64,000 nucleotides of DNA from Trichostrongylus colubriformis. Its lineage: Eukaryota; Nematoda; Chromadorea; Rhabditida; Trichostrongylidae. Below, piece after piece: positions 51,201-64,000 of this stretch; position 1 is the stretch's first letter, and each line of letters begins with the position of its first letter. The stretch spans positions 43,483,551 through 43,547,550 of the forward strand of contig OZ022260.1 of assembly GCA_963978905.1 (NCBI GenBank), written 5' to 3'. A program made the position numbers and the translations under genes. Under the pieces are notes generated by a model. The model saw only the letters and a list, made by a program, of their open reading frames with translations. It was not told the DNA's origin and did no database searches.

Positions 51201-53025
51201 TAGCTATATGTGGTTAACGAATGGGAGAATTAGAAGGTTGTTTTGTGCCCGCTCATGAAGTGAGAGCGATTGTTTCCTTTACCTGCTTCTCGTCGCTTTC
51301 CGGTCGCAGCAGGTTGTCGATCGAGAACGAACATTGTAGGCGCTGCAAGCAAAGCGCAGTAACTCTTTGAGCAATAGAATACGCAGTGAATGCTAGGATC
51401 TTGAAATTGTCTCCGCATACGGTGTAGTATGGGATTTCAGTATGAATTCCTATTCTGAAGCAATGAGTGGACCAAAAGTGGAAAACTCTGTTCTATCCAC
51501 CGCTCTCATATATCTCTTCAGTTTGATCTTCTGTCTTGCCAACAAAATCATTATGCCATTAAACACTTTTATTTCTAAGGTCGTAAAACGTAAGGAATGT
51601 GTTAAGTCGACTTTGCATTTGGTTATCCTTAAGCAGAAACCAGAGCGGAAATGAGGCAGTGACGAGCGCTCTCAATCTTATGGTGGAGGGGGGGGGGGTC
51701 GAATACCCTCGAATGTTCCCCACAACTTATTGTATAGGCCAAATCGCATTCATTTGCCACCACGATTCTGATTAGAACCAGAATACGTGGCGCATTTCAA
51801 CAGGGTATTGATTAACAGAAAAACTCTATCATCTACCGTCAGGAGGATCTAAGGAGCATCACAGAAGAAGCTTAAAAATCTATCATATATCCTCATGAAC
51901 AGGAATCTGGAGAAAACAGAGCACGACTATCTCGTATTAATCCTTTCTGTCCGTTCACCACTTGATCATGTGACCAAAATAGCTTATGGGAAAGGCTAGC
52001 ACGTATTTCGGTGATGAACATGAAAGTGAAAGTGAAAAGCCTAGTTTTCCAGTTCAACCTATTACCGATAAATGCTAAAGCCATCTTTTCGCCTACACAG
52101 TAAATCTGACAATTGCTGCAAGTCACTGGAAATCCACATAATAGGAGGAAAAATTCCTACTTAAAACCTCATTCTTAGAGAATGCCTACACCACATATGT
52201 GACCGAAATAGCTAATGGGAGGGCTACATGCATCTCGGTGATATCAAAATGAAAAAAATACTGAATTCAGAGACGAAAGGCTCATTTAGAGCAGAATACG
52301 TACTCATCGCGCAATCGCATAAGTTATTGTTAGAAGTTTAGCCACTACGCCAGTACTCCTCGGGAAAGGAATATCAGTGAAATTCAACGAATGCGGAAGG
52401 AAAACTACTGTTGAGAGGCTATAATTATGTATGTAACTGTCGGCTATTTAGTAGCCTCTACTCCCTGCATAACTTCACCTATAGGAGGTCATTAACGAGT
52501 TTCAATTTGTCACCCTCCAACAATTGAGTAGAGAAATGTTTAAACCGTCCCCAGGTGAGATGCTATTGTTTACTTCCGGCTTGTTTTTGTGCTATTATCG
52601 CATGAGAGAAGTGGATACTATTTGGAAAAATAAAGAATTAACTCAGAGAACAATCGAACAAGTGAAAACTGTGACTTGGAAGAATAAAGAGTTGATCAGA
52701 GAACAATTGAAGGAGTGAAAGAATACATTGAAGGTTTTTTTTTCTGAAAACCCTCATAAAAAGCTGACCTGCTCATCAAGGTTCTCATCTTTTCCTTTTT
52801 GTGACTGAGGTAATGAATTTAGGAAGTTTTGCAATTGAGCATTCATCAGCACACTGAAGAACTGAGTGTTGAAGGGAGCTGGAACGCCTGAAAATTTCAA
52901 CTTTTGTGCATTTTACTCATTCAGGTAACCACTTACTCACCAATAGCCCGTTGAGGAGGGGAAAATGATGGCTGCACTGTTGCTGAAAGCATGGAAGACC
53001 CGAGTAGCTCTTGTAAGGAGAACAT
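45257..53025 (-). CDS. scrt-1: Scratch-type C2H2 zinc-finger transcription factor, complete
   Basis: Minus-strand exons: 53025-52941, 52887-52769, 50332-50247, 49145-49067, 48606-48527, 47547-47469, 46524-46419, 45354-45257; 732 nt, 243 residues, every phase joins. Five C2H2 fingers occupy the C-terminal half: [81 protein letters not shown], and [19 protein letters not shown]. The YVSMPAL second finger and [15 protein letters not shown] are diagnostic of Scratch in the Snail superfamily, neural repressors that bind E-boxes. The start [13 protein letters not shown] lacks a SNAG motif; the frame is open further upstream (to 53190), so a longer start is possible. The fifth finger depends on a phase-1 junction at 46419/45354; without it the frame ends after HTGL. 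Confidence 0.9.
49850..49905. repeat. Short tandem duplication in an intron
   Basis: GCCATGTGGGGATCTTA occurs twice about 37 bp apart in the third intron (between 50247 and 49145) of the Scratch-type gene. Confidence 0.7.
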
Positions 53026-53400
53026 TTTGTCGCGGTATGATGTGAGCTGATGGATGCTCACCGGATGTGCAACATGGATGAGGGCGTGACCAGCGCGATG
53101 ATTGGCGGAGATGCGCAGCGAGTGGGCGTGGCTAGAAGTCGTGTCAGCCGGAGGAGTTACCGTAAACCGACACTGATTCTCAGAAGTCATAGGAGTTTTC
53201 CTTCAAAGCTCAGAAAAACAGGCGCAGTTTCAGTTTATTTAAGGGAGATTCAGCCTCAATATTTATGATTTCACTAACCTCAACAGGCGCACTCCCTCAA
53301 GCACTGCCATTTATGGCTGTGAGCGCAACATGAGGCTCAAGTGGATGCTTCATTCATGGAACGGCCGCTGCTTTAGCTGAAATGCAGGGGATGCCGCTTA

Positions 53401-53488
53401 GGCCGCGGTCATACTTTGCGCAAGCTGCGTTAGTTGACGCCGGTGCCGGCGTCAACTAACGCAGCTTGCGCAAAGTATGACCGCGGCC
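53401..53488. mobile_element. 88-bp palindromic MITE, second copy
   Basis: Differs from the copy at 9631-9718 by one central base (GCCGGTGCCGGC against GCCGGCGCCGGC). It is flanked by TTA on both sides (53398-53400, 53489-53491), not TAA, so it is an independent insertion of the same element. It lies just upstream of the Scratch-type gene. Confidence 0.9.
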
Positions 53489-53491
53489 TTA

Positions 53492-54145
53492 GAGTTTCTC
53501 GTTGAATTTGGGAAGACAGCGATGGCTAAGAGCGGCTGCCAGTTGAACATAAGTACCATCACAACATGTGCCAAATATGGAAGGCATTAAGACTCATCCG
53601 AAAACAAGACATTAGAGATTTGAGCTCCGGGATTTTCAAAATTTACCACTGAAATTCTATTCAAAAGTCAATTGAAGCAAAATGATGGAGCCTCACATTG
53701 GCTTTCACTCATTTTCGGGATCGTGACTTATCTCGGAATCTTGTTCTGAAAGAAACTCCGTGAATGCCAAGCTTCTGATTTAGGCTAATCTTCAGTTTTG
53801 TTTTGTTTTTGATTTCCACTTATGTTATTTTTATTCTATTTTCCTTTTATTGCTTTTATTTATGATAACACTTCGAGAATGCTGGCGCATTCAATTCCAG
53901 GCTTTTTGAACAGACTCCTCGATTAATGCAATCAGACAGACATATTCGGTACTATGTTTGAGCGCTGGAGCAGTAATATCACAAGTGGTGTATATCTCAA
54001 CGTTGGCCTACTCCTTGGACAGGATGACTGTGAATAATTATATTTCGAAAAATGGTGCCAGCGGTAAGCAAAGGAGGGTCAGACCGAATATTTTGGTGAG
54101 TTTACGCATGACCAAAAACGCATAACCTAAGCTTGCGATAAATTA
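53492..54145. other. No gene recognised
   Basis: A/T-rich DNA with T-runs near 53805-53870. No open frame or repeat family is supported. Confidence 0.45.
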
Positions 54146-54804
54146 TTGGGTAGTCTAAAAAGTTTTTTCGTATTTTCAAATACCGCTTTTCCCCTCAAAA
54201 CTGCTTTCCAGAAATTTCTTCTGTTCATATATATGTAGTACAAGTTCTCACGCATCTATAGGTATTATTGTCTTCCATCTTCCGGATAACCCTTTTCGGC
54301 AAAATAAACATATCGACGGTCAACGTCATTTTCAATACAAAAATTATAAAAAAATTTTTCTTTGAATGGCGTTAGACAGGGAAAGGAAAAGGTGATAATC
54401 CGATGGAGCAAGATCAGGGCTATAAGGTGGATCGAGAATTTTTCGGCGAGTCATTTTTTCAATAGTGGTAGAAATTTTTTGAAATTTCTTTTTTTTTAAA
54501 AATTCTCGAGCTCGGATAAAAATTGCTGCCTTATAGCCCTGATCTTGCTCCATCGGACTATCACCTTCTCCTTTCCCTCTCTAACGCCATTCAAAAAAGA
54601 AAAATTGAAATTGAAAATGAGGTGACTTTTGATATTTTTATTTTGCCGAAAAGGGTTACCCGGGAGATGGAAGACAAGAATACCTATAGATGCGTGTGGA
54701 CTTGTACTACACATACATATATGTGCAGAAGAAATTTTGTGGAAAGCAGTTTTGAGGGAAAAAGCGGTATTTAAAAATACGAAAAGACTTTTTAGACTAC
54801 CTAA
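54146..54804. mobile_element. 659-bp mariner fold-back (inverted duplication of the transposase end)
   Basis: The ends TTGGGTAGTCTAAAAAGTTT and AGACTTTTTAGACTACCTAA are inverted repeats flanked by TA (54144-54145, 54805-54806). Both arms carry the same piece of mariner transposase: minus frame 54553-54344 reads PPYSPDLAPSDYHLFLSL, and plus frame 54523-54774 reads LPYSPDLAPSDYHLLLSL. The two copies are head to head, meeting near 54480, so the element consists of two 3' ends facing outward. It cannot encode a transposase but keeps two ends that a mariner transposase could bind. Confidence 0.85.
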
Positions 54805-55428
54805 TATTTCAGGTGTGTGAAAAATCAGTTCCTCCCATGCTTCAAAGCATTGCCGGTTTTTGAAGTTTTGTGGTTTATTGATAAAGTTGTTCTTTTTAGC
54901 ACCTCTCAGCAGCACATAGAACAAGGATAAATGTGGGGATCAGCAGCAGGTGCCTGCAAGATGGCCTTCAAACCACTTGATTGCGCAATGACGAGCTCTT
55001 CCGTCTTGATTGGACTGGGGATGAAAACTAAAGATTTTCACGTCTTCCTCATATGTCTACAGACCATCACGATAACCTAATCATTGAATGGATACATATA
55101 GCTAATGATAAAAAATTTAAAGAATTTGCTTAATTTTCGAAGACCTTCGGGGGGCTTGGTACCTCCATTGTTTGGTTAGGAAGAGACCTTGTATCTCATT
55201 CAAGCGTTGTTCTGATCGGAAAGTAGCTGTCTTGAGATTTCATACTTTATGACTCAATAATCACAAATTTCCTTATACAAATATTTTTGATTTTTACATT
55301 TTTCCTTATTTTTGAAGTTATCAGCAGCAGCATTATCATTTACCAGGTGATTGCCTTACTATAACCACTAACAAATTTATGTGCTATGTATGTGTAAGTG
55401 ATGCAGATCAAAGGAAAAGGCTCTTCAG

Positions 55429-55603
55429 AGGCGAATCGACTGGCCTTGTTCCTCAACGAACCTCAGACTGTCTTTTCGGCAGCTACCGTATTACAGCAAC
55501 GGACGGAAACGCGTCATCTGGTTGCTGACCCTTGCCGACCCCTGTTGCGTAACCAGCGCCAACAAAAGACATCAACACCTGTTCTCAAGATACACGACAT
55601 TAG
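55429..55603 (+). CDS. Possible internal coding exon, unknown protein
   Basis: Between an acceptor (CTCTTCAG) and a donor (TTAG|gtggca) a frame is open, reading ANRLALFLNEPQTVFSAATV and later LRNQRQQKTSTPVLKIHDIR. It looks protein-like, but no partner exon was found. GATTGCCTTACTRTAACCACT occurs on both sides (about 55347 and 55617), which suggests a local duplication around the exon. Confidence 0.25.
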
Positions 55604-55831
55604 GTGGCATCAGTTGATTGCCTTACTGTAACCACTTAAAACCCCATACCTTAAAACACCTCTGCATTCTAAGAGATTTGAAATTTTCCGAGGTAGCTTT
55701 CTCAATCCACCTACTTGAGATGTCCACATTTTGGTATCCCCCTCGGGTCGGTAAATCTTCCCTGTACTATACCCAGGGTCGAGCAAAGGTTGAGTAACCC
55801 TTAAGAAAATGGGTCGTATTTTCGGTTGCAA

Positions 55832-57033
55832 AAAGAGGGGACTCCATATGCAGAAAAAATTCTTGAGGAATCCTTTGAGACCACCCGTTCTCAGTCAATT
55901 TCGATTAAACCGTGTGGTTTCTTGAAAGGGGAAAGTCCTCAGTCGATAATCATACTCAACGTAGTAGTACTGTTATTATTGATCTTTCCTTATGGAGCAA
56001 CTTCAATACACTTATAATCAGCCCTATGGGGAGGGGTGTTCTATTATCAGGGCAGTTTGACGGTGGAGTCCAATTTCTCGAAAATTTTCCTCAAATCACA
56101 TTTGACACTGACTACTCGCTGGCATCTTACCAATCAATCATTCACCTGTTGATGAATAAATACAAAGGTATACAATTTTGGGACCACTTGCAGAAATGAT
56201 CGAGCTTTTTGCCGGTCTTTTTGTCATTGTATTTCTAGGCACTAAATTGCACATCGGCTTGCCACCGCAAGCCATTGTCTAGGCCACATCACATTCACCA
56301 GCCACTACGATTATGAATGGAACTAGAATGTGCGACCCATCCCAAGAAATGTTTGATCAACGCCAAAAACTTTATCCTTTAAACATTAACTTCAGTTCTA
56401 GGCGAGCGGGCCATTGTGCAAGATTTTCTTTATCACCAGTATCTACCACCAATCTGGCGCCTTGGCACACTTTGGTATCGGATCACCTAGGTCTCTACGG
56501 TCTCTACATCCTGGTGCGAGGTGTAGATTCTAACGAGGAAATTGACCACAAGTAGCAGACCAGCTCTGAACGATTCGATCTGTCATCCTTTGGCAGCGAG
56601 TGATGAGCGGCAACAGCCAGGTGGTGGTAGTGACCTGTTATGCAACCGCGTGATTGGTGGAAATTACACATTGAAGGGGCAATCGAAGTAGAATTGACTC
56701 AGCTGCTTGGAAGACCAAGCAAAATTTGCACAGAATCATTTTATATAACCACTTGTGACTTGTGATTGGTAAGCATGGGTTAAGGTAGCTTAGAGCGGAT
56801 GGGGTCGTGTTAGAGGAATCCTCAATGACCATACTGTTTGTGGTAATTATAGGATGACACTCCAAAAAGTCGATAGATTATGAGAAATGGTACAAGCTTG
56901 TATATAGTTGGCTGAGCCTTATTGATAGGGTACGTTCGGAAAGTATGTAATATTCCTTAGAAATTTTCGCAGCGCGATTCTTTTTGAATTTTTTTCCTGA
57001 TTGTTTCCATATTTGGGTGTAAGCCTATAAGGC
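55832..57033. other. No gene recognised
   Basis: Overlapping frames at 55826-56199 and 56313-56555 (plus) have no family signal. The stretch 56270-56345 is a diverged copy of 51735-51800, so part of this is dispersed repeat. Confidence 0.4.
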
Positions 57034-57160
57034 TCAAAAATTAGAACAATTAACGAATTATAAGTATGCTTGTTTGGATGTTTCAGATTCCTACTAAGAT
57101 TGTTAATCACTTTATTGCCGACAAGCATACTTATAATTCGTTAATTGTTCTAATTTTTGA
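57034..57160. repeat. Inverted repeat with exact 40-bp arms
   Basis: 57034-57073 is the exact inverse of 57121-57160, with a 47-bp loop. The loop starts with TTGGATGTTTCAG, whose inverse CTGAAACATCC recurs at about 57194, so the structure may be part of a larger, partly rearranged palindrome. Confidence 0.85.
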
Positions 57161-58057
57161 CGTTTCGGCGTCGTCGCCTTCTTCTTGGTTGAAGCTGAAA
57201 CATCCAAACAACCATAATTGAAAGACCATGCCAAGATTCATCGAAAGTCGCACATGAATTATAAGTATTTTTTAGCCTAAAACGCTCAAAAATTCTTTTG
57301 CAACGATTTTCACAACGATTTTTGCGAACGATCCTGTAAAAGCCTTTGAGTCCTCTGTAATAAATTTTACAAGTCTCACATTGTTCAAAACATATTTAGG
57401 TAGGGTAAAAGGTCTCAACAGGGTCTCTGGCACAACAGCTTGTGAGATCGATAGCTCATCGGCGGTGTCCAAGATCAAAACTTTTAAAACAATTTTATTT
57501 TCTTTTTCTAGGTTGCCGGGTAGAGTCTATCCATCGCTGATTCAGCCATTTCAACAAGCTCCACTAGTTGAATTTCCTTCAATTCGACGTCCAGTGGTTT
57601 CCATTGTTCTTCAGTTGACGATCTAGACATATTTACAGATTCGTGTAAAAATAGCCACTTTCAATCGCAGGTACTTACACTTGACTCCCCTTGACAGCTC
57701 TGGTCAAGTACATTCATGCTTACCTACAGTATCGTCATATCATGTTCATCAATGGAAGTATCGCGCCGTGCTTTGCACATATGGCTAGCTGTCAGATGCT
57801 ATCGCTGACATTTCCACATTGCCCGGACACCCCGGGGACACCGCCCTTTGATGACATAATCTATTCAAGAGCACATCAAAGCCGCCACAACGACATCAGT
57901 TTCCGTTCACCGTCATAGCCATTGCGATGCGCGCGTCATATCCCTAGTAATTGATCATTATTTGAAAGTAACCCACATTGACAGAGACTTATGAGCCTGA
58001 AGACAACTTTGTGGAACATAGCAGTTACCATCAAAAGATCCTCAAAAGAACAAAAGG
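57161..58057. other. No firm gene; weak ORFs on both strands
   Basis: A minus-strand frame at 57630-57508 starts MSRSSTEEQWKPLD and a second runs 57478-57272; the plus strand is also open across 57510-57626. No consistent exon structure came out. A worn transposase is possible. Confidence 0.3.
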
Positions 58058-58166
58058 TTCAGCAGGGGTTTTCAGTAGATTCGATCTATGCTTTTCGGGC
58101 TTACTTTCGAGTTCAGCAGGGGTTTTTCAGTAGATTCGATCTATGCTTCTCGGGCTTACTTTCGGG
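58058..58166. repeat. Tandem 54-bp duplication
   Basis: Two near-identical head-to-tail units (58058-58111 and 58112-58166) differ by one inserted T and two substitutions. Blocks include AGTAGATTCGATCTATGCTT. Confidence 0.9.
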
Positions 58167-60620
58167 TTTTCAAATTTGTTAGAGTCGAGCGCGTTTTCAG
58201 GAGTTTTGCCAATTGTTGGTGTACCGGGTGTCCCGATACGGCCCCTTCCTTTAACTGATGTGCCTGACACTTATACCTATTAAGACGGTTTCTCGCCACG
58301 AGTGAGAGGAAGGAGCAGGGGGGGGGGGGCACCTTTGCACTCACTGATGGCCTTTTTGAGCCTTTTTGGACGACTCTCTTCCAAACAAACACAGCCATAA
58401 CCATCCCTCCTAATGGGCCTAATACGACCCTATAAACGTCTCCACGACTCTTGCCTGACCCTCACTGTGCTTGTTCTTGAGCTAACGATCTTTCAGCTTT
58501 CGGAGGGTTACCTACCAAAACTTGTAGATCACACAGAGGTGTGGTGGCTGAAATCGGCAATGACCAGTCGACTTGAGAATCCATTGTCAGACCAAGCGCC
58601 GGAAAAGCATGGAATGGAGGTCCATGTTGATGCCGAAGGTTTCACCTCTAATTACGGCGATGCATTTGAGGCACTGATGACGCACCGCCTTCACGTCCTC
58701 GCGACCCTTCCCCTTCTGTCATTCTATGTACCGAAATGATCGACCATATTAAAGCGCGCTCTTCATTTCCCAAACTGATGTGGCTGCGTTGCGCAGTGCA
58801 CATGGCTGTCTCTAAACATATAGTGTTTTTTTCTAATTTTTCACATAGTTTGTCTTCTCAAGACAGGTTGCGATACTCAGTCAGGATCATCATGAGAGCT
58901 TCTTCCAGAGTAACCTTGCCGATAATGCCAGCTTGAATGGTGGAGGCACTTAGGCGGTTGGAAAGTTTCCCTCGTGGGTGGAAGCATTTCGTGAAGCACA
59001 GCATTGGGCGTTACATCCATTCTCTTCAAATTCAGCTCAAAGTAATCAAGACAGCGCCAGTACGGCGGTGTAAAGTACTCAGGGATAATGCGGAAGAACG
59101 ACATACACAAAAAAGTCCTGTATGTTTTTGTGTTACCATCTACTCCTCTACGCCATGATGGATCTGTCCGATTCTACTGGTCGATTTTCTGAGTGAACAA
59201 CGAAATATTATTCATAGGAATACCTTTTTCTGGAATAGTGAGGTCTTCGATGTCCATCACTTCTTCTTCCTAATCAATCTTTAGTGGAAACCTTTAGAAC
59301 ACAAAACGTTTTTCCCGAGCAATAACGCGCCGTTTAAACCATTTTCACCTAATTGATTCATAATGGTTACTGTGGCAAGTAAGAGGTTAAACGACTGTGA
59401 ACGATGGCAATCCAAGCGTTGTGTTGCAATTAATTGATGGGTTTTCATCGTAGGAAATTTGCTGCATGTAATGCTTACGCAATGCAACTGGCATCTTGCC
59501 ATCTGCCTCATGAAAAATTAGGAGACAATTGGCACCGCCTGTAGGTGGCTTTTAAACAGAAGGAAACGGCCGTGATGAGCAAGCTTCATAGCTGAAACCA
59601 GAACATATGACAGTAGAACCATGCAGCTAGCATCCACGACTGCTTATCACCTGTTCAGGCTTCACTTTTGAAAATGCCAAAATTTTGATGAACGACGATG
59701 AGAATTGGAGAATATAAACCCAACCTCTCGATTTTCTCCCCAAGATGCTTCCGGCTCTTCAGGGGAAGGAAAGGGTCGAGCGAACGTTTGTCTGTGCACA
59801 GTACAGAGGCGTCTTTTACCATTGCCGAGAGAAGATCACTGACATGAGAAGACGCCTTGAAAGGATGATGCCATCTTGCCCAGCGCGACTTTCGCTGTGT
59901 CATGTCATGTGTCAGTCAGAAGCATGAGGACGAAGCCCGATAGCCGACAACCACATCACGACTGCTTGACTGGCTATATGTTACGTTTATTACATGACAA
60001 GTATATATAATGCCAGATGGCTCAAGTGGACAAGAAAACAGAATAAAAAGAGTTAATACGCAAAACTAAGGTAAAATACAATAGGCGAACGTTAAATACA
60101 CCACAGAGGAAGAGACCATACATTGAGCATTTGGAAAAGGATCTGTGCAGATAGCATACAACTTCGACCGCTCGGAGGGATACTACCCGATTTCGACCGC
60201 TAGGAATATATCGCGTTCCTGTGCCCCGCTGATGCCCAACAGAACTAGTAATGTTCACCAGTCTCTTAATGTTCACCAGAGTCGGTACATCCAACTATGA
60301 ACGGTCACGTAGCATTACAGCTAAACAAGAAGCTGCTTCATATCGTGCAAGGACGTGGAGGAAGCAGAAGAAGATGCAAACAACATCAGTCTCTGAGCCC
60401 ATGTCCTTACTTCACAGCCTTGCTTACACTCTGGTGCCTCGAGTAATCCAATGTTTCCAACTTCGATCACTGTCATGGATCTGACATGTCACATTCACTT
60501 AGCAATCTAGCTAAGAACAGTTTGGTTGGTAACTTCTGCGATTTTTATGGTCATGTGACCAAAGTGACACCGCCCGAAATTTTATCACTTATCAGAAAGA
60601 AATGTGCAGTATGCCCTCCG
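58167..60620. other. No firm gene
   Basis: The G-tract 58318-58329 lies here. Frames at 58500-58739 (plus), 58877-59110 (minus) and 59655-59903 (minus) are protein-like in composition but resemble no family I can name with confidence and lack partner exons. Retroelement debris is possible. Confidence 0.35.
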
Positions 60621-60621
60621 T

Positions 60622-60752
60622 CCGCCTTCATATTCTGCGGTACCGGCGGCAGGAAGTCATTGCGTCTTCTCTGCGTCTCCGTCCGTGGCACTCTACCTCT
60701 CTTTTTGTGAACGTAGCCACGCCCCGGCTCCACCGCACTTTATGAAGGCGGT
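60622..60752. mobile_element. Diverged, shortened MITE of the GGCCGCGT family
   Basis: The left end GTCCGCCTTCATATTCTGCG and the right end CGCACTTTATGAAGGCGGTC mirror each other and follow the family pattern (CATACT..GCGG). About 45 bp shorter than other copies. Confidence 0.6.
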
Positions 60753-60959
60753 CGAAAAAATACCTCTGGTCTACACTGGCTGACGACAGGAAAACTTCAA
60801 GACGTTGCTAGCTTTCAGATGAGTGATCTAATGATTGAGTGAAAGTTAGATAACACAGCATTATCACTGTTTCTTTGCGACTCTATACATGTTGTTCTTG
60901 GGCTTGACGCTGGCAACGTTACCATTTGTGCAATTTCTTGCAAGGCATGGTTTTGTGCT

Positions 60960-61036
60960 CGGCGGGGATCGAACCCAGTGGTCTTGATAAGTGCACACGT
61001 GAGCCTATTCTCTTGACCTCTCGGCTATCCCTGCCG
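60960..61036 (-). tRNA. tRNA-like sequence, Leu/Ser-type, probably pseudogene or SINE head
   Basis: On the minus strand CGGCAGGG and CCCCGCCG can pair, TAGCCGAGAGG is an exact box A, and GGTTCGATCCC is a good box B. The spacing between boxes suits a long-variable-arm tRNA, but the anticodon arm does not fold and the T-stem runs into the acceptor. A decayed tRNA or a tRNA-derived SINE fits better than a working gene. Confidence 0.4.
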
Positions 61037-61725
61037 GACAGAAATGAACACGGATGGAAAAATTCTCCCTGTGAACCGGAACTACGATATTGCTACGTTT
61101 CGCTACGGCTGAAGCAAAATATAGTACCACACTTGAACAGCGACAGCCTATCGAAGGCTGCAAAAATGAATTGTCATGAAAATTTACAATCTTTCGCTTC
61201 TTTGTGTATAATACCAAGTCACCTGTAGACGGCTTTACGGTGAAACGGTTGTAAGTGACACATCAATACATCATCACAATTTTTTAGCATCTTAATTTGA
61301 CAAAAACGCTCCCAAGGGAATGATCTTGTGCCGCGTAGATGTACGACAACCCACTTTAGCCCTGATTGTTTCCTCGATAATTTCTAGGTTTGAGTCATTT
61401 GACTGTTATATTTTAATTCGTATCGATTGCCCATAAACCTTTCGGAGCAATTTGCACTTTTATTACAAAACATATCAAACACGTTCATTTGGTTCCAGAT
61501 GAAAATGCCACAATTTTCGCAGTCACTGACAACAAACGATATTCCATGATCTTTACAGTACTGTTCCCAGTCAAGCCCTAGCTATAGAGCAAATTTTCGT
61601 CATCATTGAGGAAATTAACAACAGTACGCAATAAAATAACACAGCATTCATCAACAACACAACACAATTTATTTAACAAAATTTCAACAAATACAACGTT
61701 TTGAGTATCATTAAGAGATGGAACA

Positions 61726-63801
<2,076 letters not shown>

Positions 63802-63816
63802 GCTAGATCTGAAAGC
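63802..63816 (-). promoter_or_regulatory. Probable trans-splice acceptor of the CFIm25 gene
   Basis: Read on the minus strand, GCTTTCAG ends at 63809 and the start codon comes seven bases later (63801). A strong acceptor this close to the ATG, with no coding sequence before it, is what a spliced-leader site looks like. A 5'UTR intron is the alternative. Confidence 0.5.
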
Positions 63817-64000
63817 AAAGAGTGATAAGATAAGGAAGCAAGAGACGATCAGATGGCAGAAGATCAAACACCAGCTGTAAAACGCTTCAAACCCGTTCGC
63901 TCATTTTCATCGGAGACGCTTGATAAGGGCAGACGTTAAGTATCAAGCAGAGAGAATGCATCACGATGAGGTGTCAGGGTGATAGAAAATGCAGAGACGC

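Noticed and set aside
57272..57630. Minus-strand gene starting MSRSSTEEQWK
   Set aside because: The two pieces are separated by stops without a usable donor, and the plus strand is equally open.
58877..59110. Retroelement integrase fragment (KVTLEEALMMILTEYRN)
   Set aside because: The likeness to a Pao-type integrase segment is short and the flanking residues do not follow the family.

Overview
This is nuclear DNA of a nematode, most likely a clade V parasite of the hookworm/strongylid kind. The species is inference. The support is compact genes cut into many short exons with TTTCAG-type 3' splice sites, start codons a few bases after an acceptor (as in spliced-leader trans-splicing), orthologues of standard worm genes, and introns packed with small TIR elements and mariner relics. 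I see no viral or bacterial segment.

Layout: (1) 1229-7096 (+), a gp78/AMFR-like membrane E3 ubiquitin ligase (hrdl-1 type), missing only its first exon(s). (2) 10062-14204 (+), a Lys/Glu-rich disordered protein with a degenerate copy of one exon end 1.6 kb upstream. (3) 14205-37640, mostly transposon-derived: MITE families, mariner relics, a 5'-truncated RTE-like LINE and a 1.65-kb fold-back element. A three-exon gene of unknown function lies here at 18824-21105 (-). (4) 38111-41557 (+), a complete five-exon calponin/transgelin. (5) 43442-44154 (+), the tail of a small zinc-ribbon-like protein followed closely by a second small ORF. (6) 45257-53025 (-), a complete eight-exon Scratch-type C2H2 zinc-finger gene. 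(7) 53401-61700, palindromic elements, a mariner fold-back and weak ORFs. (8) 61726-63801 (-), a complete eight-exon NUDT21/CFIm25 gene.

The genes do not form one pathway: ER-associated degradation, actin-associated muscle protein, neural transcriptional repressor, and pre-mRNA 3' processing. I joined exons by hand from splice consensus, reading phase and family similarity; in the four recognised genes every junction keeps the frame. Non-genic DNA is unusually rich in inverted repeats: two 88-bp almost identical palindromes, an 81-bp intronic hairpin, a 238-bp G-tract element with an 8-bp duplication, TTAA-flanked and TWA-flanked element families, and two mariner-ended fold-backs with mirrored ORFs.
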